From Arcobacter lacus (GTDB lineage Bacteria; Campylobacterota; Campylobacteria; Campylobacterales; Arcobacteraceae), in contig NZ_MUXF01000001.1 of the NCBI RefSeq assembly GCF_003063295.1, forward strand, positions 310,001 through 374,000: DNA of 64,000 bases, in the 5' to 3' direction. This document shows positions 1 to 8,933 of this stretch, one piece after another. Position numbers and translations under genes: made by a program. Under the pieces are notes generated by a model that was given only the letters and a program-made list of their open reading frames with translations, was not told the origin of the DNA and made no database searches. Within the stretch, counting starts at the first letter, position 1. Each line of letters opens with the position of its first letter.

Positions 1-2305
1 CAATTATAATAGAGTTTGCATTTGGTAAGTGAATTCCTGATTCAACAATAGAAGTTGCAAGTAAAATATCAAACTCTTTGTTTTCAAAGGCTTCTATGAT
101 TTTTTCAGCCTGTTCTGGTTTTATTTGAGAGTGAATAATATCTATTTTGATATTTGGAACAATAGCTTCTATATCTTTTTTCTTTGCTTCAATTGATGCT
201 ATGTTGTTGTGAACATAAAATAGTTGTCCACCTCTTCTTTTTTCTCTTAAAATTATCTCTTTGATTAGTTTTTCGCTGTACTCTTTTACATAAGTTCTCA
301 CTCCCAATCTTTCACTAGGAGGCGTAAGAAGTGAACTCATACCTTTTAGTTTTGATAAAGCTAAGTTTAAAGTTCTTGGAATTGGAGTTGCACTCATAGA
401 AAAAATATGTACATCTTCTCTTAATTGTTTTAATTTCTCTTTTTGTTTTACTCCAAATTTATGCTCTTCATCGATGATAACTAAAGCTAAATTAGAAGTT
501 TTTATATCAAGTAAAGAGTGTGTTCCAATAACAAGTTTTATATCACCATTTTCTAAACCTTTTTTGATACTTGTTTTTTCTTTGGCTGTTGTTTTTCCAT
601 CAAGCTTAGCAACTCTTATTCCAAAACTTTCAAGTCTTTTTTGAATACTATGATAGTGTTGAGTTGCCAAAAGTGTTGTCGGACATACAAATATAGTTTG
701 ATAACCGTCTAAAATAACTGCCAATAAAGCATTCATAGCAACTTCTGTTTTTCCAAAACCAACATCACCTGAAAGAAGTCTATCCATAACTCGACCGCTA
801 CTTAAATCATCAAAAATCTCTTTGATACTTCTTTTTTGGTCTTTTGTATATTCAAAACCTGCACTTTTTTGGAAATCTTCAAGAACTTTTTTATCTGTAT
901 TGATTTTAATACCATTTACAAGTTCCCTTGCAGCTGCTAGTTTGATAATATCATTTGCAATAGCAAAAAGTTTATCTTTTACTTTCTCTTTTAGTTTTGC
1001 AAAACTTCCTTTTCCAAGCTTATCAACAACAGCATAAGAACTTCCATCAGCAACATATCTATCTATTAAATCAAGATTTTCAACAGGAACTAAAAGTTTA
1101 TCTTCTCCTTGATATTGAATAATTACAAAATCTCTTTTTGCACCCATTACAGTAACTGGTTCAATTCCTTTATATTGACCAATTCCATATTTTTCATGTA
1201 CCACAAAATCATTATATTGTAACTCATCAAGAACAAGTTTTACTTTTTTCTTTCTTCGTTTTTTTACTTCTTTATTTAAAGAGATTATTACTTCGTCATC
1301 TGAAACTAAATTTAAAATATAGTTTTCAAAAACATAATTAATATTTTTATCACTTAAATCTAAATCATAACCTTTTACTTTTGCTTCACTTCCACTAATT
1401 ATTGTGATTTTTTTATCATTATGAAAAGAGATAAACTCTTTTACATTTGCTGGATTTATCTCTTGATAATTTTTGCTATTGTAAATCTGAGGTGTAAGTA
1501 AAAACTTATCTTTATTTACTCTTTTTTCTTCAAAAACATAAACTTCTTCAAGCTCATCTAAAGCATCTTGAGTGATAAATGAACTCATTTTTTGAGGTAA
1601 ATACTCTCCAAGTTCTCCTAAATACCAAAATCCTAAAGAGTGAATATCTTTGATAAAAGCATCACTTGAAACAGTTTGAATTTGTTCATTTATCTCTTCA
1701 AAAGTTGCTTCATCAAGAGCAAGAAAAGCTGGATTTATAGAAAAGCTTTCAATCTCTTCTTTTGAAGATTTTTGGTCTTCAATATCAAACTTTCTGATAC
1801 TTTCAACCTCATCATCAAACAAACTTACTCTATATCCAAAATCACTTCCTAAAGGACAAATATCTAAAATATCACCACGAAGTGAAACTTCACCTTCACT
1901 TGTAACAATATCTACAAAATAGTATCCCCAATTGTATAGTTTACTTTTTAACTCTTCAAGATTTAATCTATCTGCAAAATTTATAGTAAAACTTTCAAAA
2001 CATTTTTCTTTTGGAAGAGGATAAGAGATTGTTCTTATTGGAGAGATTAGGATTTTATCTTGTTTTTTGTATGAATAAAAATCACCTAAAGTTTTAGTTA
2101 TTTCATGTAGTTCTTCACTAAAGGAAAGTAAGTCATCTCCAAAATTTGCTCTAAAATCAGCTAATAAAAAAGGTTTAAATCCTAAGTAAGAAACTATATC
2201 AGAAGCTATTTGAGCTTGTCTGTCATCATTTACGATTAAAAGCTGACACTCTTTTAATCTTTTTTCATCTTTTAAATTTTTTAAAAATTCATAAATATTT
2301 TTCAC
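1..2305 (-). CDS. mfd: Transcription-repair coupling factor Mfd (N-terminal part; C-terminus beyond window edge)
   Basis: Mfd is an ATP-driven DNA translocase that removes stalled RNA polymerase from lesions and recruits UvrA. Translating the minus strand from a GTG start at 2305 gives about 768 residues, open at the window edge. Visible parts are an N-terminal UvrB-like module, a CarD-like RNA-polymerase-interaction stretch (VVHEKYGIGQYKGIE, near residue 372), and a helicase core with Walker A SGDVGFGKTE (near 510), IIDEEHKFG (near 610) and SMSATPIPRTL. The start is GTG: the upstream small gene's TAG stop shares its G with this codon, which implies translational coupling. The final helicase motifs and the UvrA-binding C-terminus lie outside the window. 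The identification is secure. Confidence 0.95.
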   Translation of the reverse strand, partial: MKNIYEFLKNLKDEKRLKECQLLIVNDDRQAQIASDIVSYLGFKPFLLADFRANFGDDLLSFSEELHEITKTLGDFYSYKKQDKILISPIRTISYPLPKEKCFESFTINFADRLNLEELKSKLYNWGYYFVDIVTSEGEVSLRGDILDICPLGSDFGYRVSLFDDEVESIRKFDIEDQKSSKEEIESFSINPAFLALDEATFEEINEQIQTVSSDAFIKDIHSLGFWYLGELGEYLPQKMSSFITQDALDELEEVYVFEEKRVNKDKFLLTPQIYNSKNYQEINPANVKEFISFHNDKKITIISGSEAKVKGYDLDLSDKNINYVFENYILNLVSDDEVIISLNKEVKKRRKKKVKLVLDELQYNDFVVHEKYGIGQYKGIEPVTVMGAKRDFVIIQYQGEDKLLVPVENLDLIDRYVADGSSYAVVDKLGKGSFAKLKEKVKDKLFAIANDIIKLAAARELVNGIKINTDKKVLEDFQKSAGFEYTKDQKRSIKEIFDDLSSGRVMDRLLSGDVGFGKTEVAMNALLAVILDGYQTIFVCPTTLLATQHYHSIQKRLESFGIRVAKLDGKTTAKEKTSIKKGLENGDIKLVIGTHSLLDIKTSNLALVIIDEEHKFGVKQKEKLKQLREDVHIFSMSATPIPRTLNLALSKLKGMSSLLTPPSERLGVRTYVKEYSEKLIKEIILREKRRGGQLFYVHNNIASIEAKKKDIEAIVPNIKIDIIHSQIKPEQAEKIIEAFENKEFDILLATSIVESGIHLPNANSIII

Positions 2306-2610
2306 TATTTTTCTACTTCTACTAACTCAAATTCATTTGTATTTTTATCATAATAATATGCTGGGTATGGTGTTTCATTTAATAAAAAAATCAAATTTGC
2401 ACTTTTAAAATTTGTTTTTTGAAGACCTTTTTTAAATACTTCTAAAATATAAGCTTTTGTTGAAAAAGTAGTTGTTGTCGAGTGTCCTGTATAAACAAAC
2501 TCTTCTCCTTCTACATTTTTAAAACCCTCTTTTTTTAAGTGTTTTTCAAATTTTTCTTTATCTTCTAACTCAACTACATCTAATAAAATTAAAACTTCGA
2601 TTCCATTCAT
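2305..2610 (-). CDS. Conserved hypothetical protein, translationally coupled to mfd
   Basis: This is a 101-residue acidic, soluble protein without signal peptide, membrane segment or a motif I recognise. It starts MNGIEVLILLDVVELEDKEK and carries a Thr run (HSTTTTFSTKAY) near residue 45. Its stop codon overlaps the mfd start by one base, so the two are co-translated. Short proteins in front of mfd are found in related genomes, but I cannot assign a function. The ATG start is the only reasonable one: upstream is an AT-rich promoter region shared divergently with the coiled-coil gene. Confidence 0.75.
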   Translation of the reverse strand: MNGIEVLILLDVVELEDKEKFEKHLKKEGFKNVEGEEFVYTGHSTTTTFSTKAYILEVFKKGLQKTNFKSANLIFLLNETPYPAYYYDKNTNEFELVEVEK

Positions 2611-2729
2611 AAATATTGCCTAAAAATTTTTCGCAAATTCTAACATATATAAACTTTTATCCATTTATTACTATATTATTGCTATTTTTATAATATAATA
2701 TTTTACTAATTTTTTTAGAGGGATTTTTT

Positions 2730-3107
2730 ATGAATTATGAACTACTAAGTAAAATTGCTATGAAAGAGTCTGATGCACTGAAAAAAGAAGTTGCAATTTT
2801 ACAAAAAAGAGATGATCTTTTAAACTTAGAAATCACAAATTTAAAATCTATGATAGAAATAATAGAGAAAGAAAAAACTGAATTAAGAGAAGAAAGAAAC
2901 CATTTAAAAAATGAAAAAAATACTTTAAATGCTGAAAAATTACTTCTAATAGAAGAAAGAAAAAGCTTAGAAAAAGAAATAATATCTTTAAAAAAAGATT
3001 TAGACTTTTTGAGAAAAACTACTCATATGGAAGATATAAAAGATATTCAAAAAGAGAAAAAAGAAGAGATTCAACAAAAACAAACCTCTTTTGAGTTTTA
3101 TTCGTAA
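2730..3107 (+). CDS. Small coiled-coil protein of unknown function
   Basis: The protein has 125 residues, is highly charged and is rich in Lys, Glu and Leu. Residues from about 12 to 108 show continuous heptad-like spacing of Leu/Ile (LLNLEITNLKSMIEIIEKEK and onward), predicting one long coiled coil. There is no signal peptide or membrane helix, so it is probably cytosolic. A TATAAT-like element lies near 2690 and a GAGGG ribosome-binding site precedes the ATG. It is a single-gene unit, divergent from the mfd pair and convergent with the DUF445 gene. Low-complexity coiled coils give unreliable homology, so no role is proposed. Confidence 0.7.
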   Translation: MNYELLSKIAMKESDALKKEVAILQKRDDLLNLEITNLKSMIEIIEKEKTELREERNHLKNEKNTLNAEKLLLIEERKSLEKEIISLKKDLDFLRKTTHMEDIKDIQKEKKEEIQQKQTSFEFYS

Positions 3108-3124
3108 CAGATTTTTTAAATCTA

Positions 3125-3832
3125 TTACGATATTAACATACCAATAAGTCCGAACAATCCACCAAAAACTGCACCCCAAAGTACAAGCCAACTTAAATGT
3201 TCTTTTATCATATTTTGAACTATCTCTTTTACCATTTTAGGAGTTAACTCTTCTAGTCTTGTATTTACAATTTTGCTAATTTTTTCATATATTTCATCAT
3301 TGAAGTTTTTTGATTTTATTACTTCATTTACAATAGTTAAAAATGATGGTGAATTTGATATCTCTATCATTGAAATTTGTAGTTTATTTATAAAAGGTTC
3401 TTTTAGCGGTTCAAGAGCGCTAGCACCTCCAAACATAGCTAACATTCCACCAAAAGGAGATTCAACAACAGATTCTTTTAAAGAGTAAAATGCTGGAGTA
3501 AAATCAACTTGATTTAATATTTTTTCAAAATCAATACTATTTTTACTATTTTGAACTTCCTCTTCAAAAAATTTTGCTAAGTTCTCTTTTGTAAAAAATT
3601 GATTCATTATCAAATCATGAATAGATATTTTAAAAGCTGTGAATTTGCTCTCTATTACACCACTTCCGTATAAAAAAGGGATTTTTTCAAATAACATATA
3701 AATAGCAAGTGAATTTGTAACTGCGCCACTTAAAGCAAAAAGTCCAACCATAAAAACAAGATTATTCCCATTTGAATAACCATAAGCCATAACTAAAACA
3801 GCTATTAAGTTTGTAATATCACCCTTATTCAT
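3125..3832 (-). CDS. DUF445 family membrane protein
   Basis: This 235-residue protein has the DUF445 layout. Hydrophobic segments at the N-terminus (about residues 8-45) contain the family-typical stretch GAVTNSLAIYMLFEK. An amphipathic, mostly helical middle follows, and one C-terminal membrane helix (LSWLVLWGAVFGGLFGLIG) ends the protein. DUF445 members are inner-membrane proteins whose biochemical role is not known to me. The gene stands alone: it is convergent with the coiled-coil gene and divergent from the OlsF-like gene. An AGGGAGAT ribosome-binding site sits just upstream of the ATG. Confidence 0.85.
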   Translation of the reverse strand: MNKGDITNLIAVLVMAYGYSNGNNLVFMVGLFALSGAVTNSLAIYMLFEKIPFLYGSGVIESKFTAFKISIHDLIMNQFFTKENLAKFFEEEVQNSKNSIDFEKILNQVDFTPAFYSLKESVVESPFGGMLAMFGGASALEPLKEPFINKLQISMIEISNSPSFLTIVNEVIKSKNFNDEIYEKISKIVNTRLEELTPKMVKEIVQNMIKEHLSWLVLWGAVFGGLFGLIGMLIS

Positions 3833-3892
3833 AATATCTCCCTATAAAAATAAGATTTTATCATATTTTTTTTAAAAAGTTTTTTTGTTTTC

Positions 3893-3926
3893 TTGTAACT
3901 ACTTTGTAACTTTAATTTCTTAAAAT
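3893..3926 (+). promoter_or_regulatory. Candidate PhoB-type box and -10 element upstream of the OlsF-like gene
   Basis: TTGTAACT occurs at 3893-3900 and again at 3904-3911, an exact direct repeat with an 11-bp period, the spacing of classical Pho boxes. A TAAAAT -10-like hexamer follows at 3921-3926, about 10 bp after the second repeat, which is the usual placement when PhoB replaces a -35 element. The repeat is directly visible. PhoB control is inferred from the spacing and from ornithine lipids being phosphate-starvation lipids in many bacteria. Confidence 0.45.
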
Positions 3927-3947
3927 TCTCTAATTTAGGAGATATAA

Positions 3948-5651
3948 ATGATTGATATACAAAAAGAGATAGAAAAAAAGTTTCCAAAAATAAAAGAGAA
4001 AGAAAATGTTCTTAAAAAATCGTTATTAAAAATAGCAAAAAAAATAGTTCATGAAGATTCTATAAATCAGTTTTTATCACAAAACTCTCATTTAAAAGGT
4101 TTTGATTTTGTAGATGCTGTTTTAGACTATTTTGATTTTGATTACACAGTTTCTAGTAATGATTTACAAAATATTCCATCAACAGGAAAAGTTATAATAA
4201 TTGCAAATCATCCATTAGGTGGACTTGATGCTTTATGTTTATTAAAACTTGTTGGTCAAATAAGAAAAGATGTAAAGATTTTGGCAAATGACTTTTTAGT
4301 TGGATTTGAAGCTTTACACTCTCTTATGATTCCACTTGATAATTTCAAAGATAGACAATCAAAAGAGAGTATAAAAAAGATATATGAAGCTTTAAAAAAT
4401 GAAGAAGCTATCATCATTTTTCCAGCAGGAGAAGTAAGTCGTGCAACACCAAAAGGTGTAAAAGATCCAGCTTGGAATAAAGGTTTTTTAAATTTTGCAA
4501 AAAATAGCAATTCTGCGATTTTACCAATATTTTTAGATGCAAAAAACTCTAAAACTTTTTATACTATTTCACTTATAAACAAAACTTTTTCAACACTTTT
4601 ATTATCAAATGAGATGTTTAATAAAAAATCAAAAAATATAAATATAAAAATTGGACAAATAATCCCAAGTGAAAACATAACTCCAAAAGGTTTAAATAAA
4701 GATTTTTTAGTAAATTTATATAAAAAACATCTTTATGCACTAAAAAAAGGAAAAAAATCATTTTTTGAAACACAAAGTGCAATAGCACATCCAGTTAGCA
4801 AAATTGATTTATACAATGAACTAAAAAAGTCTCCACTTTTAGGACAAACAAATGATGGGAAAAAAATATATTTATATGATTATGTAGAAGATTCTATTGT
4901 ATTAAAAGAGCTTGGAAGATTAAGAGAGATATCTTTTAGAAAAGTTGGAGAAGGTGTAAATAAAAAAAGAGATATTGATAAATACGATGTTTATTATCAA
5001 CATATAATTTTATACGATAAAAATGAGTTGGAAATTGTAGGAGCTTATAGAATAGGAAAGTCTGATATGATATTTAAAGAGTTTGGAACGAAAGGGTTTT
5101 ATTCTAATACTTTATTTCAATTTAATGATGAATTTATGTTCTATTTACAAAACTCTATTGAACTTGGACGAAGTTTTGTACAACCAAAATATTGGGGAAC
5201 AAGAGCCTTAGATTATCTTTGGTATGGAATTGGAGCTTATGTAAAAGCAAATCCAAATATAAAATATATGTTTGGTCCAGTTTCAATTAGTGGTGCTTTT
5301 CCAGCAATTGCAAAAGATATGTTGGTTTTTTATTATAACTACTATTATTCAAGTGAAAAAAACTTGGTTGAAGCTAGAACTCCATTTTCTTATTCAAGTC
5401 ATATCCATGATATAAAAGAGTTTTTTACTCTTGAAGATAAAAAACGAGATTTTAAATCTCTAAAAATTGCTTTATCAAATATTGGTGTAAATGTTCCAAC
5501 TTTATACAAACAATATAGTGAACTAACACTTGATGATGGTGTAAAATTTTTAGATTTTAATATTGATAAAAATTTTGGTGACTGTATTGATAGTTTTATT
5601 TTAGTAGAAATTGATAAAATCAAAGATAGCATGAAACAAAGATATATGTGA
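3948..5651 (+). CDS. Bifunctional acyltransferase, OlsF-like (putative ornithine lipid synthase)
   Basis: This is a two-domain protein of 567 residues. Residues about 80-265 are a PlsC-type O-acyltransferase with NHPLGGLD (His88, Asp94, spacing one longer than the common NHx4D) and FPAGEVSR (158-165). Residues about 290-520 resemble the OlsB/hemolysin GNAT-type N-acyltransferase (GRLREISFRKVGEG, ELGRSFVQPKYWG near 404, FGPVSISG). This order matches OlsF, which N-acylates ornithine and then O-acylates the lyso-lipid to give phosphate-free ornithine lipid. I see no membrane helices, so peripheral inner-membrane location is likely. AGGAG precedes the start. Its stop abuts the stop of the convergent helicase gene. 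The architecture is clear; the acceptor amino acid is inferred. Confidence 0.75.
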   Translation: MIDIQKEIEKKFPKIKEKENVLKKSLLKIAKKIVHEDSINQFLSQNSHLKGFDFVDAVLDYFDFDYTVSSNDLQNIPSTGKVIIIANHPLGGLDALCLLKLVGQIRKDVKILANDFLVGFEALHSLMIPLDNFKDRQSKESIKKIYEALKNEEAIIIFPAGEVSRATPKGVKDPAWNKGFLNFAKNSNSAILPIFLDAKNSKTFYTISLINKTFSTLLLSNEMFNKKSKNINIKIGQIIPSENITPKGLNKDFLVNLYKKHLYALKKGKKSFFETQSAIAHPVSKIDLYNELKKSPLLGQTNDGKKIYLYDYVEDSIVLKELGRLREISFRKVGEGVNKKRDIDKYDVYYQHIILYDKNELEIVGAYRIGKSDMIFKEFGTKGFYSNTLFQFNDEFMFYLQNSIELGRSFVQPKYWGTRALDYLWYGIGAYVKANPNIKYMFGPVSISGAFPAIAKDMLVFYYNYYYSSEKNLVEARTPFSYSSHIHDIKEFFTLEDKKRDFKSLKIALSNIGVNVPTLYKQYSELTLDDGVKFLDFNIDKNFGDCIDSFILVEIDKIKDSMKQRYM

Positions 5652-7781
5652 TTATCTATAATGCATTTGTTTGTAACCTTCAAGCCTTTTTTTGTAAGCA
5701 GAGTTTAACATCGCATTTTTTGAATCAAGAAAATCAATTGCCAAACACTCTTGATTTCCTCTTCCAATTCTTCCTAAATATTGAATCAATCTTCCATAAT
5801 AAGAGATTGGTGTTGCAAAAAGAATAGTATTTAAGTGTGGAAAATCTATTCCCTCACCAAAATAAGAAGTTGTTGCAAGAATAAGGGATTTAGTTTTTAC
5901 TAAATTCATATTTTCAACTTGCTCTTTTTTATTTAAACTTCCATGAACACTTATATAATCAATATTCTCTTTTTGCAACAAATTTTCTAAAACATTTATA
6001 TGTTCTATTCTGTCTGTTAAAAGTAAAATCTTTCTATCTATATTTTTCTTTATTATGTCAACTATTAAATTATTTCTATCTTCATCAATACAAAGTTCAT
6101 TTATAATAGTTGCATAGTTATCTGCATTACTTACAAATTGCGTTCTGATTATTTGTAGTTTATTTGTATGTGTTTTTTTCTTTTTATACTCATAAGATAT
6201 TTCACCTAACTGTTGAAATAAAATTGGTTGAAGTTCATCTTTTCTATTTGGAGTTGCACTAAGTCCTAAAATGTATTTACCTTTAAAACTTTTTATAATT
6301 TGTTCAAAAGTAAGTGCAGGAATATGATGGCACTCATCAACTATTACAAAAGAGTAGTTTTCTATAATTTTTGGGTCATTTTTCAAACTTTGCATAGTTG
6401 CAACATCAATTTGACCATTTAATTTATTAAATCCTTTTCCTAAATATCCAATATCTTTTTTGTTGTATCCAAAATAATCCACAAATCTTTCAATCCACTG
6501 ATTTAAAAGCATATTTTTATTTACAACGATTAATGTTGTACAAGCTCTTATTTCAAATATTTTTGCTCCAAGCAGAGTTTTTCCAAATCCAGGAGGTGCA
6601 ACACAAATAGAGTAATCAGATTTTTTAATCTCTTTTATTGCTTCATTTTGTTCTGGGCGTAAGTTAAAAGTTACTGTTTTAGTCTGGATTTTATTTAAAA
6701 CTCTTTTATCAACAAAAGAGTATGAAACTGCATTAACATTAAAAAAATCTATTAAAGTCTCTTTTAATCCTCTTGGAAGCATCAAAAAATTTTCATTCTC
6801 TTCAAAAGACCTAATATATTTTGGAGTATTAAAAAGTGGTTTTCGCAAACTTAATAAAACTTTTATTTGAGGATTTTCAAAAGTTGCAAATGATTTTAAT
6901 TTACTTATTAGTGATTTTGATAAATTTAAAGTTGGAATATAGATATAATCTTCTAAAATAATTTCGATTTTTTCAAGTGGAAATTCAATCTTTTTTAAAT
7001 CTTTTTGTATATTTGTTGAGTTTGGAACGTCAGCAAAATTAGAAATTGTTTGTTTTGAAACCTTTGAAACATTTGCTAAAACACTCCATTGGTCTTCATA
7101 AATTTTATTTGTATTCATATCAATAAAAACTGTTCTATTTTTATCTCTATGTTTTAAATGAAGTGGCAGTTCTATACAATTTCCCAAATTTTCTTTTGTA
7201 GCAAACTCTTTATTTGGATAAGTTTTTGCACTAATATTTGCTTTTTTCAAAAGATATAAAGCAAAATTAAAAGCTATTTTTGAAGAGATTTCTTCTTCAA
7301 AAAATACCCAAACAAAAAGTGAATTATAAGAGCTAAGTTCATAATATGCTTTTATATTTAAAGAGTTTAGAGCGATTTGTAGTTTAAATTTATCTTCATC
7401 AGCTATTTCGAAAACTACAAATTTAGACATATTTTTTTGATTTATACAATAACTTGCTAAAAAAAGATTTCCTCTTAAATGCTCTTCTATTTCATAATTT
7501 GTTAAAGGAGTATAATCTTCCCCTTGAAAAGTCTTTGTTACAGGAAAGAATCCTTGTTTTGAACCATCACGACTAACCCATTTTTTTGCATAAATATCAA
7601 ATCTTGCAACAAATAATGATTTAAAAAGTTCAATCTTTTCATTTTTAGAAAAACTCTTTTTTTGATTTGAAGTAGCTTTTTCTTTTATCTGATTTGTTAG
7701 AAAAGCTATCTCTTCTTCAATTTTAGTTTTTTGAATATATAGTTCTTCTAATCTTTTTTCAAGAGTTTGCATCATAACCAA
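5652..7781 (-). CDS. TOTE-type primase-like / SF2 helicase fusion with degenerate primase motifs
   Basis: The protein has 709 residues. A short coiled coil (about 5-38) is followed by an archaeo-eukaryotic-primase-like domain of the TOTE conflict-system type (about 48-240), seen in FVARFDIYAKKWVSRDG, LSSYNSLFVWVFF and LGNCIELPLHLKHRDKNRTV. A DEAD/DEAH helicase fills about 370-709: APPGFGKT near 395, VDECHH near 482, LSATPNRKDE, and QYLGRIGRG near 670. The helicase motifs look intact. The primase positions do not: residues 125-127 read EIA where an acidic D-x-D is expected, and the Gly/His-rich loop reads SSYNSLF (150-156). The 5' end overlaps the 3' end of folC by 23 bp, so it is co-transcribed with housekeeping genes. 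There are no nuclease or transposase neighbours. Confidence 0.8.
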   Translation of the reverse strand: MVMMQTLEKRLEELYIQKTKIEEEIAFLTNQIKEKATSNQKKSFSKNEKIELFKSLFVARFDIYAKKWVSRDGSKQGFFPVTKTFQGEDYTPLTNYEIEEHLRGNLFLASYCINQKNMSKFVVFEIADEDKFKLQIALNSLNIKAYYELSSYNSLFVWVFFEEEISSKIAFNFALYLLKKANISAKTYPNKEFATKENLGNCIELPLHLKHRDKNRTVFIDMNTNKIYEDQWSVLANVSKVSKQTISNFADVPNSTNIQKDLKKIEFPLEKIEIILEDYIYIPTLNLSKSLISKLKSFATFENPQIKVLLSLRKPLFNTPKYIRSFEENENFLMLPRGLKETLIDFFNVNAVSYSFVDKRVLNKIQTKTVTFNLRPEQNEAIKEIKKSDYSICVAPPGFGKTLLGAKIFEIRACTTLIVVNKNMLLNQWIERFVDYFGYNKKDIGYLGKGFNKLNGQIDVATMQSLKNDPKIIENYSFVIVDECHHIPALTFEQIIKSFKGKYILGLSATPNRKDELQPILFQQLGEISYEYKKKKTHTNKLQIIRTQFVSNADNYATIINELCIDEDRNNLIVDIIKKNIDRKILLLTDRIEHINVLENLLQKENIDYISVHGSLNKKEQVENMNLVKTKSLILATTSYFGEGIDFPHLNTILFATPISYYGRLIQYLGRIGRGNQECLAIDFLDSKNAMLNSAYKKRLEGYKQMHYR

Positions 7782-8931
7782 TCAAAGTTAAAAATTTTTC
7801 AACAACTAAAAATGAACCAAATACTAAATACTCTTCATTTTTTTCTATTTTTATTGTCTTATTATTTGCTAATTCTAATTGTTTTATTAGTTTTTCTAAC
7901 TCTTCTTTTTCTACTATTCTTTTATCTTCAAGTTCTATTATTGTAATTGTTTTAATTATAGGTTTTAATATTTTTAAAACAGTTTCATAATCTTTATCTT
8001 TGTAAGAGTTATAAATAAGATTTACTTTTTTATTTTTAAACTCATTTGCTAAAACTAATGCAGCAAGTGGATTATGTCCAACATCAACAGTTACATTTTT
8101 TAAAACTTTTTGGCATCTTCCAAAAAGTGGTGTATCATCAAAAAGTTTTAAATCAAGTTCAATTTTCAATTCATTTAAACAAGCGATTACTAAATGCAGA
8201 TTTCTTTTTAGAAAAGTTGCAAATTTAGGATTTAATTCATATTTATCAAACTCTTTAACTTCAATGATTTTTATATCTTTGTTTCTTTGTTCTTTTATTT
8301 GCTCTTTTACTTTATATGCTGTTTCTAAAACTTCAGGAAAAACTTGATAACCAATAAGCATTTTGTTATCAGCTGAACGCATTTTAGTTGAGGCTATTTC
8401 TTCAACTGTATTCCCTAAAAAGCTTTGATGGTCAAGTCCAATAGTTGTAATTAGTGAAAGATTATTTTCTACAACATTTGTAGCATCAAATTCTCCACCA
8501 AGTCCAGCTTCTAAAACTAAATAATCAAAATCTTTTGATAAATAAAAAGCCAATAGTGTTGTATATTCAAAATATGTTAATTTTTCTAAAAGTTCTATTT
8601 CAAATAACTCTTGTAAAAATTTGTGAGCAATTTCCAAATTTTCATCACTAACATCATTTCCATTTATCCAAATTCTTTCATTGAATTTTAAAATATGAGG
8701 AGAACTATAGTGTAAAACTTTGAAATATTTTTTGTGTAAATAATGAGCTAAAAATCGTCCAGTACTTCCTTTTCCATTTGTTCCAACAATATGAATTACA
8801 AAAGGAAGTTTTATTTTCGTTGAAAGTTTATTCCAAGAAGACCTTACTATCGTAAAATCTATCTTGTCATAATAAAGAGTTTTATATTTTAAAAACTCTT
8901 CTAAATTTACTTTTTTTAAATCAAGTTTCAT
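7759..8931 (-). CDS. folC: Folylpolyglutamate synthase / dihydrofolate synthase FolC
   Basis: FolC adds glutamate to dihydropteroate or folates using ATP in the cytoplasm. The 390-residue protein has the Mur-ligase-type P-loop GTNGKGST (50-57), the ligase segment EAGLGGEFDATNVV, TTIGLDHQSFLG, and DVGHNPLAA in the C-terminal domain. The C-terminal domain is short compared with E. coli FolC, as is common in this phylum. It lies 2 bp after the LptE-like gene and overlaps the start of the helicase fusion, so leuS, lptE, folC and the helicase form one minus-strand run. Confidence 0.93.
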   Translation of the reverse strand: MKLDLKKVNLEEFLKYKTLYYDKIDFTIVRSSWNKLSTKIKLPFVIHIVGTNGKGSTGRFLAHYLHKKYFKVLHYSSPHILKFNERIWINGNDVSDENLEIAHKFLQELFEIELLEKLTYFEYTTLLAFYLSKDFDYLVLEAGLGGEFDATNVVENNLSLITTIGLDHQSFLGNTVEEIASTKMRSADNKMLIGYQVFPEVLETAYKVKEQIKEQRNKDIKIIEVKEFDKYELNPKFATFLKRNLHLVIACLNELKIELDLKLFDDTPLFGRCQKVLKNVTVDVGHNPLAALVLANEFKNKKVNLIYNSYKDKDYETVLKILKPIIKTITIIELEDKRIVEKEELEKLIKQLELANNKTIKIEKNEEYLVFGSFLVVEKFLTLIGYDANS

Positions 8932-8933
8932 AT

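Noticed and set aside
5652-7781. Defence island built around the TOTE primase-helicase
   Set aside because: Neighbours are folC, an LptE-like gene, leuS and the OlsF-like gene; there is no nuclease, methylase or other defence gene in reach.
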